Part shown: one piece after another, positions 36,851 to 53,152 of the stretch
Layout: each line of letters opens with the position of its first letter
Numbering within the stretch: the stretch's first letter is position 1
Assembly: GCA_046565505.1 (NCBI GenBank)
Contig: JBKHYJ010000022.1
Coordinates: 337,285-401,284, forward strand
DNA: 64,000 bases
Reading direction: 5' to 3'
Origin: JBKHYJ01 sp046565505
GTDB lineage: Bacteria; Acidobacteriota; Blastocatellia; UBA7656
The notes under the pieces: model-generated
What the model was told of the DNA's origin: nothing
Seen by the model: the letters and a program-made list of their open reading frames with translations, nothing else
The model's database searches: none
Position numbers and translations under genes: made by a program

Positions 36851-38467
36851 ATGAAAAGAGCGGCGATCAAAGAGCAGGGATCACCGGGGGGCGTCGGGGG
36901 AGGCGCGAGTGTAAGCGAATACCAACCCCTGCCTTCCGGGCGCATGCGGCCGGCCCACGGCGGCCGGCCGCGCGATGTCATAATCGTGGGCGGGGGGCTC
37001 GGCGGGTTGAGCGCGGCGATTCACCTCAGGCTCGCGGGCTATGGCGTGACGATCTTTGAAGCGAATGAGCGAGTGGGGGGGCGGGCGAATCTCATTTCTC
37101 GCGGCGGCTTCCGGTTCGACACGGGGCCGTCGTTGCTCAATTACCCCTGGGTGTTCGAGCAGCTTTTCCGGGCGGCCGGGCGCGAGATGCGCGATTACGT
37201 TCAACTTCTCCCCGTCGATCCTTCGGTCAGCTTTCAGTGGCCCGACGGCGCTCGGCTCAGCCTGTCGAGCGACCTGCCGACACTGCTCGAAGAGCTGGAG
37301 CGCGTAGAGCCAGGCGTCCGGCCCCGTGCGATTCGATTCCTGCGCGACGCGGCGAACAAGTACCGCGTCTCTTTCGACAAGCTCGTCACGCGCAACGAAG
37401 ACAACCTTGTGAAATGGCTAGGCGCGCTTTCTGTGCGCGAGCTGGCGCGAACGTCCGTGTGGCGCTCGCTTGACGCCGAGCTGGGCCGCTTCTTCCGAAG
37501 CCGCCGCATACGTGAAGCCCTCGGCTCCTACGGCATGTACCTGGGCGGCTCGCCTTACGATTTGCCGGGCCTGTTTTCGATCCTCCCATACGGCGAGCTG
37601 GCTTTCGGGCTCTGGCTGCCGAAGGGCGGAGTCTACGGGCTGGTCTCCGGCATAGAGAAGCTAGCCGGCGAGGTGGGCGTGAGAATACTGACGGGCCGGC
37701 GCGCGCGAAGAATCGTCACGCGCGGCCGCCGCGTGGCCGGCGTAGAGCTTGAAGACGGCAGCTTTCATGATTCGCCGGTCGTCGTGTCGAACGTTGACCT
37801 GCCGACGACGAACGCGCGTTTGCTGGATGGCGGTGTCACTCCATTGCGGCCGCGAGGGCGAGTCAGGAAGACAAAGATGACGCCGGGAGTTTTGACCTTC
37901 TACTGGGGCGTCCGCGGGGAGGTAGAAAACATACGACACCACACGATCTTTCTGCCCGCGAATTACCGCGCGGCTTTCGACGATTTATTGAAGCTCAAGC
38001 GCGTGCCCGAGGACATGCCTTTTTATGTGAGCGTGCCTTCGGCCACGGACAGCGACCTTGCCCCCGAAGGGTGCACGACGATGTTCGCCCTCGTGCCGAC
38101 CCCGCTCCTGAGCGAGATGCCGGGGGCAGATTGGGCCGCGGTCACGCGGGAGGCCAAGGCGCGCATCATCGAGCGATTACAGAATCACGGGGTGAATCTC
38201 ACGGCCGGGCGCATCATCGTCGAAGAGGTCTATACGCCCGTGGATTGGCGGCGGCGGTTCGGGCTTCACGATGGGTCGGCGTTCGGCGCCGCGCACACCC
38301 TTTTTCAAATGGGACCGCTGCGCGCGCGAAATTATGCGGAAGGTGTAGAGGGTCTCTATTACGTCGGCGCGAGCACGACGCCCGGGACCGGCATGCCTAT
38401 GGTGGTGCTCGGCGGCCGGATGGTGGCGGAGAGGGTCGCGGAATTCGCGCCGCGTACCGCCGGGTGA
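36851..38467 (+). CDS. crtI: Phytoene desaturase, CrtI family
   Basis: FAD-dependent desaturase/isomerase that turns phytoene into lycopene or a related polyene. 538 residues: dinucleotide motif VIIVGGGLGGLSAAIHL (about residue 42), GGRANLISRGGFRFDTGPSLL, and the C-terminal bacterial-type signature GLYYVGASTTPGTGMPMVV. About 40 residues precede the FAD motif; a start at Met 36944 would be more usual. Lies 50 bp after crtB in the same operon. It is clearly different from the second CrtI-like protein downstream. Confidence 0.92.
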   Translation: MKRAAIKEQGSPGGVGGGASVSEYQPLPSGRMRPAHGGRPRDVIIVGGGLGGLSAAIHLRLAGYGVTIFEANERVGGRANLISRGGFRFDTGPSLLNYPWVFEQLFRAAGREMRDYVQLLPVDPSVSFQWPDGARLSLSSDLPTLLEELERVEPGVRPRAIRFLRDAANKYRVSFDKLVTRNEDNLVKWLGALSVRELARTSVWRSLDAELGRFFRSRRIREALGSYGMYLGGSPYDLPGLFSILPYGELAFGLWLPKGGVYGLVSGIEKLAGEVGVRILTGRRARRIVTRGRRVAGVELEDGSFHDSPVVVSNVDLPTTNARLLDGGVTPLRPRGRVRKTKMTPGVLTFYWGVRGEVENIRHHTIFLPANYRAAFDDLLKLKRVPEDMPFYVSVPSATDSDLAPEGCTTMFALVPTPLLSEMPGADWAAVTREAKARIIERLQNHGVNLTAGRIIVEEVYTPVDWRRRFGLHDGSAFGAAHTLFQMGPLRARNYAEGVEGLYYVGASTTPGTGMPMVVLGGRMVAERVAEFAPRTAG

Positions 38468-38573
38468 GCGACTGACGGGGACGCGGCGCATGCGCCGCGG
38501 CGCGAGAGGCGCGGGCTAGATGGAGCCGGCCGGGGCGTGTGGATCCTTAATCCGAACCCTCAGATCAAGGGAT

Positions 38574-39389
38574 ATGTACGTCGAGAAATACGGGTCAGGG
38601 GACAGAGCATACTTCGGGCTGCACGGGTGGGGCGGCGATCACCGGACGTTCGAGCCGCTGGTCGAGCGCATGCCGTCCGGCTGCGTGTTTTACGCCGCCG
38701 ACTTGCCCGGCTACGGCCGCTCGGCCGCGCCGCCCGAGTGGAGCCTCGACGCGATTGCCGGGGAGATCGCCCGCGCCATCTCGTCAGTTGACGCGGCGGA
38801 GGTCACGGCCATAGGCAATTGCAGCGGGGCCGTCTTCCTCCTTCTCGCCGCCCGTCATTCGGATGAGAGGATAGGCCGGCTGGTGCTGATCGACCCGTTC
38901 GCCTTCATGCCGTGGTACTTCAAGATTTTCGTGGCCGGCGACTTCGGCCGCGCCGCGTATTATTCAACCTTCGCAAACCCTATCGGCCGATGGGCGACTA
39001 ACCTGTCGCTCAAGCGGCGGCGGACTTCACGCACTCACCTGACGCGCTCGTTCGGCTCCATCGACCACGGAGTCTCGCGCCGCTACCTGCGCCTCTTATC
39101 GGCGGTCGAAGGCGTCGCGCAGTTCGGCAATGTCAGCGCGCCCGTCGATATCGCCTATGGCGAAAAAACCTTCGGCGCGATCAAACGATCCGCCCTCCTG
39201 TGGCAAGCGGTGTGGCCCCGCGCCCGCTGCACGGAGTTAATTGGCGCGGGGCACCTGCCCATACTTGAGGCAACAGATCAACTGAGCGAAATCATTTTTG
39301 CGCACGGAAGAGTTTCCGCACGAGGGCGCGGCGCTCCGGGCACGACCGCCGAGAAAAAATTAAGGGCCGTACGCCGCCGGGGCGCATGA
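38574..39389 (+). CDS. Alpha/beta hydrolase with a cysteine nucleophile
   Basis: 271-residue alpha/beta-hydrolase fold: oxyanion-hole segment LHGWGGDHRTF, DLPGYGRSA, nucleophile elbow AIGNCSGAV (G-x-C-x-G rather than G-x-S-x-G) near residue 85, and the catalytic His in GAGHLPILE near 230. A Cys nucleophile occurs in dienelactone hydrolases but is unusual here. It sits between crtI and crtE, and its stop overlaps the crtE reading frame by 4 bp (ATGA). A role in carotenoid ester or acyl transfer is possible but unproven. The start at 38574 is chosen by domain position. Confidence 0.8.
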   Translation: MYVEKYGSGDRAYFGLHGWGGDHRTFEPLVERMPSGCVFYAADLPGYGRSAAPPEWSLDAIAGEIARAISSVDAAEVTAIGNCSGAVFLLLAARHSDERIGRLVLIDPFAFMPWYFKIFVAGDFGRAAYYSTFANPIGRWATNLSLKRRRTSRTHLTRSFGSIDHGVSRRYLRLLSAVEGVAQFGNVSAPVDIAYGEKTFGAIKRSALLWQAVWPRARCTELIGAGHLPILEATDQLSEIIFAHGRVSARGRGAPGTTAEKKLRAVRRRGA

Positions 39390-40369
39390 CGGGCGGCGGA
39401 ATTGAGAGCTTTATTCGGGAATTAAGAACTTTATTTATGTCACAGGGATTGCTCAATTTTATAGAGCGCCACCGCCAATCGGTCGAAGACGCGCTCGCGG
39501 AGTCGTTGCCGCTCAGCTTTCACATGAACGTCGGGAGGCTCAACGAGGCGCTGCATTACGCGGTCTTCCCGGGCGGGAAGCGCATGCGGCCTATGCTCAC
39601 AATCATCGGCGCGTGTGCCGTCGGCTCGCCCGCGCTGCGCGCGCTGCATGCCGCCTGCGCGATAGAGTTTTTGCATACAAGCTCGCTCATCCTCGACGAC
39701 CTGCCCGGCATGGATGATGCGTCGCTCAGGCGCGGGCGGGCCGCGCTGCACCTCGCATTCGGCGAAGGCATGGCGATGCTCGCAGCCCTGGCTTTGCTCA
39801 ATCGGTCATACGCCTTGCTGGTGCGCGCCGCTTCCGAGGGCGGGCCGTGCGACGCGGTCGAGCGCGTAATGGCGGAGGCGACCCGGTGCATCGGCGCGGA
39901 CGGCATGATCGGAGGGCAGGCCGCAGACATCGACGCGCGAGCAGCCCGCGGCGGCCGCGACGCCCTCACGACTCGCAACCTGAAGACCACGGCGCTGATG
40001 CGGCTGACGATGACCGCCGGCGCTATTGTGGCCGGCGCTTCACAGCCGGAAGTTGCCGCGCTCGCGCAATTCGGCGAATGCCTTGGGATCGCTTATCAGA
40101 TATACGACGACTTACTAGACGAGCTGGGCGGCAGTGACGAGACGGGCAAGACCTCTGGGCAGGACGCGCGCCACCTGCGCCCGAGCTTCGTCACGGAGCT
40201 GGGAGCGGAGGGGGCGAGTCGCATGGCCGCCAGCCTCGTCGAGCAGGCGAAGGCGGCGGTCGTCGCAAGGTTCGGGGATGGCGAGGCGGCGCGCTTGCTC
40301 AGAGACGCGGCGGATTTCATAGTGCGGGGGGCGGGGCAACAAAGGCCCGTCACGGACCTCGTGGCTTAA
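39386..40369 (+). CDS. crtE: Geranylgeranyl diphosphate synthase (polyprenyl synthetase)
   Basis: Supplies C20-PP to phytoene synthase. 327 residues with the GGKRMRPML motif, first aspartate motif LILDDLPGMDD (DDx4D, the bacterial type) near residue 107, and second motif YDDLLDELGG (DDxxD). The chain length cannot be decided strictly from sequence, but GGPP is expected from the gene context. ATG overlaps the hydrolase stop. An in-frame Met about 17 residues in (MSQGLLNF) is another possible start. Confidence 0.9.
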   Translation: MTGGGIESFIRELRTLFMSQGLLNFIERHRQSVEDALAESLPLSFHMNVGRLNEALHYAVFPGGKRMRPMLTIIGACAVGSPALRALHAACAIEFLHTSSLILDDLPGMDDASLRRGRAALHLAFGEGMAMLAALALLNRSYALLVRAASEGGPCDAVERVMAEATRCIGADGMIGGQAADIDARAARGGRDALTTRNLKTTALMRLTMTAGAIVAGASQPEVAALAQFGECLGIAYQIYDDLLDELGGSDETGKTSGQDARHLRPSFVTELGAEGASRMAASLVEQAKAAVVARFGDGEAARLLRDAADFIVRGAGQQRPVTDLVA

Positions 40370-40417
40370 ACCGGAACGCGGATTCCGAATCGAGCACTGG
40401 GGCGAGGCGGGTTCTCG

Positions 40418-41587
40418 GTGCGGGCCGCGAAAGAACACGGACGGCGAAAGAAAGCGAGCTTGATTAACCCATACAACACTGTAACGGTGATCGCGGCGCT
40501 TGCGCCCGCATTGCTAATTCTTTCCGTCGTGTTGTGGAACGTCGTCGCGTGGCCGAAGATCAAACCTTCGCCCTTCGCGAAGGCGCGCGCCGTGTCGATC
40601 CTGATCCCCGCGCGCGACGAGGAATCAAACATAGCGGGCTGTCTAGACTCGGCCTTGAATCAGGGCGAGGCCGTGTCGGAAATCCTGGTCTACAACGACC
40701 ACTCGGCCGACGCGACCCCGCGGATCATTCGCGAATACATGGGGCGCGACGCTCGCGTGCGGCGGGTAGCGCCCGCGCCGCTGCCGCCGGGGTGGTGCGG
40801 AAAAAACTTTGCCTGCGCGCAACTGGCGAAAGAGGCGACCGGCGAATGGTTATTGTTTCTAGACGCCGACGCCAGGCTCGCGCGGGCGGCCGTAACGAGC
40901 ATGGTTGAAGAAGCCGCGGCGCGCGGTCTGACCATGTTATCGGCGTGGCCCGACCTGACGCTCGCGAGCTTCTGGGAGAGGGCGCTGATGCCTATGTTGA
41001 ATTTCGTAGTCTTCACACTGTTCCCCGCGCCGCTCTCGCTCGCGCGGGATGATGAATCGCTCGGGCTCGTACACGGCGCCTGTATACTCGTGGACCGTTC
41101 GAGCTATCACGCGGCGGGCGGCCACTGCGCCGTGCGGGGCGAAATTTTTGAGGACCAGCGGCTCGCGCGGCTGTGGCGGGCGAAAGGCATGCGCGGGCTG
41201 TGCCTGGACGGGCAAAGCATGGTGAGCGTGCGGATGTATAGCTCGCTGGGAGAAATCTGGGCCGGGTTCCAGAAGAACTTCTTCCCGGCATTCCGGCGCG
41301 AGGCGGGCTTCTGGGGATTCATACTGCTCCACCTGCTAGTCATTCTCGCCCCCCTCGCCGCGCTGGCCTTCACGCGGAGGTGGCCCGTGGTGGCCTCGGC
41401 CGCGTGCGTGCTCGGTGCGCGCGCGTTGCTCGCGGTCCGCTTCCGCCACCCGCTTTGGAGCGTGCTGCTGCACCCCGTGGCGGAAGTGATCTTGATAGCC
41501 ATAGGCCTTTCATCCTGGTGGCGAGTCAAGACCGGCAGGGGCGTGGCGTGGAAAGGGCGACGGTATCACGCGGCGGCAAAGCAATGA
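40418..41587 (+). CDS. GT2 glycosyltransferase of the CruG/CrtQ type
   Basis: 389 residues with an N-terminal membrane helix (IAALAPALLILSVVLWNVVAW), a GT-A domain (VSILIPARDEESNIAGCL, VYNDHSADAT, LLFLDADARL with the DxD), FEDQRLARLW-type acceptor motif, and two C-terminal membrane helices. This layout fits membrane glycosyltransferases that add sugar to hydroxyl carotenoids (CruG) or to carotenoid acids (CrtQ). With CruF two genes downstream, CruG-like activity is favoured. The stop overlaps the next ATG, indicating translational coupling. Confidence 0.8.
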   Translation: MRAAKEHGRRKKASLINPYNTVTVIAALAPALLILSVVLWNVVAWPKIKPSPFAKARAVSILIPARDEESNIAGCLDSALNQGEAVSEILVYNDHSADATPRIIREYMGRDARVRRVAPAPLPPGWCGKNFACAQLAKEATGEWLLFLDADARLARAAVTSMVEEAAARGLTMLSAWPDLTLASFWERALMPMLNFVVFTLFPAPLSLARDDESLGLVHGACILVDRSSYHAAGGHCAVRGEIFEDQRLARLWRAKGMRGLCLDGQSMVSVRMYSSLGEIWAGFQKNFFPAFRREAGFWGFILLHLLVILAPLAALAFTRRWPVVASAACVLGARALLAVRFRHPLWSVLLHPVAEVILIAIGLSSWWRVKTGRGVAWKGRRYHAAAKQ

Positions 41588-43056
41588 GCCGGAAGAGTGC
41601 GGTAATAATCGGAGGGGGGTTGGGCGGCCTCGCGACGGCGCTGCGGCTCGCCGCGCGCGGGTGGCCGGTGACCGTCTGCGAACAGGGGCCGAGCTTCGGC
41701 GGCAAGATGAATACATGGAGCGAGCGCGGGTTCCGCTTCGACACGGGGCCTTCGCTGATAACCATGCCGTGGGTCTTTGAAGACCTCTTCAAAGCGGCCG
41801 GCGCGCGCATGCGGGATTACTTCGAGCTATCGCCCATGCGCCCCATCGCAGAATACATTTACGCCGACGGCACGCGCTTCACTTATTCGGCCTCTATGCC
41901 CGAGTGGCTCGACGTAGTGCGGCGGCTTGAGCCGAGAGACGTGGATGGGTTCCTCAAGTTCATGGGGCTGGGCGCGCGGCTGTATGAAATCTCGAAGGAG
42001 ACTTTCTTGCGCCGCCGCCCCGCCGACCCGCCCGACAGGAGGGCGCTGTCGGCGCTCAGGCACATGCCTCTGCGCTATGGCTGGGGAAATTATGACCGCA
42101 CGGTCCGCGCGCATTTCAGGAGCCCGCACCTGCGACAGCTTTACGACCGCTACCCGACTTACGTCGGCTCGTCGCCATATCAGTCGCCCGCGACGCTCGC
42201 CGTGATCCCTTACATAGAGTACGCGTTCGGCGGGTGGTACGCGCGCGGGGGGCTGTACCGCATCGTCGAGAGCATAGTTGAACTGGCCGGGCGCGCCGGC
42301 GTCGAGCTGATGGTCGATTCGCCCGTCGAGCGGATCGAGCGCGAAGGCAAAAGGGTGCGCGGGGTGAGGCTCAAGGGTGGCGCGCGGCTGGCCGCGGACG
42401 CCGTCGTGATGAACGGCGACGCCTCTGCCGCGCCCGCGCTGTTAGGCGAACAGGGCGCGCGGGGACTCCCTTCGGGCGAGCGTTCGCTTTCGGGGTTAGT
42501 CTTTCTGATGGGGGTCGGCCGGCGGCTCCCCGAGCTGCGGCATCATTCGGTCTATTTTTCGTCCGACTACGCGAAGGAGTTTCGAGAGCTTTTTGACGAG
42601 CGGCGCTTCCCCGACGACCCCACGGTCTACGTCAACGCGCCGAGCCGTAGCGACAGGTCGGTCGCGCCGGCCGAAGGCGAAGCCCTTTTCATCATGGCCA
42701 ACGCGCCGGCCGACGACGCGGGGTGGGACGGGGAGAGAATTGCCGAGGCCCGCCGCAGGGTCTTTACCAGATTACGCCGCGGCGGGTTCCCTGAGATCGA
42801 ACGGGACATCGTCGTGAGCGACGTGTGGACGCCATGTCGCATAGCGGACAGCTACGCGATGCCCGGCGGCGCAATCTATGGCACACATTCGCATGGCTGG
42901 AGGCATGCGTTCTTTCGCCCGCCGAATAAAGACGCGCGATACGGCGGGATGTATTACGTCGGCGGCAGCTCCCACCCCGGCGGGGGCACGCCGACCGTAT
43001 TGCTGTCGGCCCAAATCACGAGCGACTTGATTCAGCGCTACGAGGGGCCGGCCTAG
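41584..43056 (+). CDS. Second CrtI-family carotenoid desaturase/oxidoreductase (CrtD-like)
   Basis: 490 residues from the overlapping ATG at 41584. FAD motif AVIIGGGLGGLATALRL, GGKMNTWSERGFRFDTGPSLI, and a C terminus YYVGGSSHPGGGTPTVLL, close to CrtD/CrtI/CrtN proteins. It is only distantly similar to the upstream CrtI. With CruF beside it, the likely role is C-3',4' desaturation of a 1'-hydroxy end group, as in CrtD, but a second phytoene-type desaturation step or a CrtO-like ketolase cannot be excluded. Longer upstream frames exist but lie within the glycosyltransferase gene. Confidence 0.85.
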   Translation: MSRKSAVIIGGGLGGLATALRLAARGWPVTVCEQGPSFGGKMNTWSERGFRFDTGPSLITMPWVFEDLFKAAGARMRDYFELSPMRPIAEYIYADGTRFTYSASMPEWLDVVRRLEPRDVDGFLKFMGLGARLYEISKETFLRRRPADPPDRRALSALRHMPLRYGWGNYDRTVRAHFRSPHLRQLYDRYPTYVGSSPYQSPATLAVIPYIEYAFGGWYARGGLYRIVESIVELAGRAGVELMVDSPVERIEREGKRVRGVRLKGGARLAADAVVMNGDASAAPALLGEQGARGLPSGERSLSGLVFLMGVGRRLPELRHHSVYFSSDYAKEFRELFDERRFPDDPTVYVNAPSRSDRSVAPAEGEALFIMANAPADDAGWDGERIAEARRRVFTRLRRGGFPEIERDIVVSDVWTPCRIADSYAMPGGAIYGTHSHGWRHAFFRPPNKDARYGGMYYVGGSSHPGGGTPTVLLSAQITSDLIQRYEGPA

Positions 43057-43103
43057 CCGAGGTCGCCGGGGTTCGTGGGGCCTCTCATTCTGCTTTCCGC
43101 CTT

Positions 43104-43859
43104 ATGCTTCTCCGCAAAACAGCGTTGGTGATTCTGCTGGCCGCTTACGCGCTGATGTGGGTCGGCGGCGTCGTTTCTCAAGTCCGGCCCGAGGGCGCCC
43201 CGGCGCAGCCCCCGTGGGCCGCCCCGGCCTTCCTTCTGCTCGCGGGGGTCGTAGTGGTCGTGACCTCGCGGGGCCGCGAGCTGGCTTTATTGCCGGCCGC
43301 GTCGCTGATAGGCTTGGCCGCCGAGGTGGTCGGGGTCCGCTATGGCTTTTTGTTCGGCGATTACGCCTACACCGGCGCGCTCGGGCCGCAACTGTCAGGG
43401 GCGCCGCTCGTGATGGCGAGCGCGTGGATGGTGCTGGTCGCCTACGTCAGGCAGATGCTCATGAGGCTCGGCCCGCCCGCGTGGGCCGAGGCCGCAATAG
43501 CGGCGGCCTGGATGACGGCCATCGACCTGGTGATAGACCCGCTCGCCGCCGGGACGCTCGGCTACTGGCGGTGGGGAGCGGGGGGCGTCTATTACGGCGT
43601 CCCCGCGCGCAACTTCGCCGGGTGGTTCGCAGTTAGTCTTTTGATTTTTGGCACTGTCGGGGTATTATTCGGGCGTGGGCGGCGATCTAATCCCTATGTT
43701 TGTCTGATCGGCTTAAGCATAATTCTTTTCTTCACAGCCATTGCGCTGGCCCACGGCCTGACGCTGGCCGGCTCTATCGGCGTGTCCCTGTGCGCGGCGC
43801 ATCTCGCGCCTTCCACTCTGCCGGCAGGTCGCGGGGCGTCGGAGACGAATAGATGGTGA
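43104..43859 (+). CDS. cruF: Carotenoid 1,2-hydratase CruF (DUF422)
   Basis: 251-residue integral membrane protein of about seven helices. Family features include GLAAEVVGVRYGFLFGDYAYT and AAWMTAIDLVIDPLA with conserved acidic residues. CruF adds water to the terminal double bond of acyclic carotenoids (e.g. in Deinococcus and cyanobacteria). Located 47 bp after the second CrtI; last gene of the run, followed by a hairpin. Archaeal-type bisanhydrobacterioruberin hydratase is a close homologue, but no C50 elongase (LyeJ/CrtEb) is present here. Confidence 0.88.
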   Translation: MLLRKTALVILLAAYALMWVGGVVSQVRPEGAPAQPPWAAPAFLLLAGVVVVVTSRGRELALLPAASLIGLAAEVVGVRYGFLFGDYAYTGALGPQLSGAPLVMASAWMVLVAYVRQMLMRLGPPAWAEAAIAAAWMTAIDLVIDPLAAGTLGYWRWGAGGVYYGVPARNFAGWFAVSLLIFGTVGVLFGRGRRSNPYVCLIGLSIILFFTAIALAHGLTLAGSIGVSLCAAHLAPSTLPAGRGASETNRW

Positions 43860-43912
43860 TTTGAATTCAATTTGCCTTACCAATCAAACGTAGCGAAATC
43901 AATATAGAGTTA

Positions 43913-43942
43913 GCGCCGGATTCATTCGGGTTAATCCGGCGC
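43913..43942 (+). terminator. Hairpin at the end of the carotenoid run
   Basis: GCGCCGGATT / AATCCGGCGC, perfect 10-bp stem with a 10-base loop, 53 bp past the cruF stop. No T tract. Confidence 0.5.
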
Positions 43943-44096
43943 GCCGTATAACCAGGTCGCCTCTTTCTATCGAAGTAATTATCAAAAGATCCCAAGGGTG
44001 CGGTATAACAAGCGGTTTTCGGGATGGAATCAGGCCCACAAAGGCGGCGGGCAATTTGTGCCAGCGCGGCGGTGATCTCAGGGAGACTGATCGGCA

Positions 44097-48110
<4,014 letters not shown>

Positions 48111-48246
48111 GCAGAGCCGGGCAGGCGCGGCTCAACCGCATTAGCAATGGCCTGCCCTTCGAGTGTAGTGGTTAACGAGGCGGGCGAGCATCGAAGTCTT
48201 ATTAAAGGGGCGCGCCCTTGCGGGGCGCGACTGAATAGATACAAGC

Positions 48247-52362
<4,116 letters not shown>

Positions 52363-52374
52363 ATCTCGGGGTGT

Positions 52375-53136
52375 TCAGCCGCCCGCGGCCCGGCGCCTGG
52401 CGTCCGCCGACTCGTCCGGGTGCAGCCGGAAGTCTGCGACGAGCGGCAGGTGGTCTGAGGCCACCAGCGCCGTGCGGCTCTTGTGCAGCGTCATGCAGTG
52501 AAGGTCGAGCTGCGGGTCGAAATAGATGTGGTCGAGGTGCAGCAAAGGGAATACGCCGGGGTAAGTCTTCGACCTCTGAAGGTGAAGCCGTATGTCCGCG
52601 CTCACGAGGTGCGAGGCGAGCATCCTGGTCGTGAGCCCGCGCGTCCACTCGTTAAAATCGCCGAGCATAATGCGCGTGCCTCTTAACCCCTTGTCGTTGA
52701 GTATCGCGTTGTCTATGAGCTTGCGCGCCTGGTATCGGCGTTCGAGGTAGGCCGTCCCTAAATGAACGTTGAAGACGTGAAGCATTTTGTCGGCCACCTC
52801 CACGTCCGCGCGCAGGCAGCCGCGCTGCTCGCGGCCCCTCACGCTGATGTCGTAGTTGCGGGTTTCGACCAGCGGGAAGCGGCTCAGGACCACGTTCCCG
52901 TAGACCCCGCCCTTGAGCATGCGCGTCCTGCCGAGCGAGTAGATCATCCCCATCTCCTCGGCGATGAACTGCGCCTGATTCTCTTCGCGCGGCCCGCCCT
53001 CGACGCTCAAGACTTCCTGTAGCGCGACGATGTCCGCGTCGATCTCCCGCAAGACATCTACTATTCGCTCCGGGCGCACGCGGCGGTCGAGCCCGCGACA
53101 CTTGTGAACGTTGTATGTGGCTACCCGAACCTTCAT
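52375..53136 (-). CDS. Endonuclease/exonuclease/phosphatase (EEP) family protein
   Basis: 253 residues from the Met at 53136. EEP fold motifs: VRVATYNVHKCRG, IVALQEVL (metal-binding Glu), FNVHLGTAY, IMLGDFNEW (Asp/Asn) and VASDHLPLVADF (Asp-His). The family hydrolyses phosphodiesters or phosphomonoesters of DNA, lipids or inositol phosphates; substrate unknown. The next gene upstream on the same strand is a PLD-type protein 16 bp away, and such EEP-PLD pairs are frequent in bacteria and suggest a role in phospholipid metabolism. Confidence 0.88.
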   Translation of the reverse strand: MKVRVATYNVHKCRGLDRRVRPERIVDVLREIDADIVALQEVLSVEGGPREENQAQFIAEEMGMIYSLGRTRMLKGGVYGNVVLSRFPLVETRNYDISVRGREQRGCLRADVEVADKMLHVFNVHLGTAYLERRYQARKLIDNAILNDKGLRGTRIMLGDFNEWTRGLTTRMLASHLVSADIRLHLQRSKTYPGVFPLLHLDHIYFDPQLDLHCMTLHKSRTALVASDHLPLVADFRLHPDESADARRRAAGG

Positions 53137-53152
53137 TAGTGAGAAACGGCGC

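Noticed and set aside
43861..44096. A small-RNA or riboswitch upstream of the first kinase
   Set aside because: Only a simple 10-bp hairpin is present, best explained as the end of the carotenoid transcript; no known riboswitch core.
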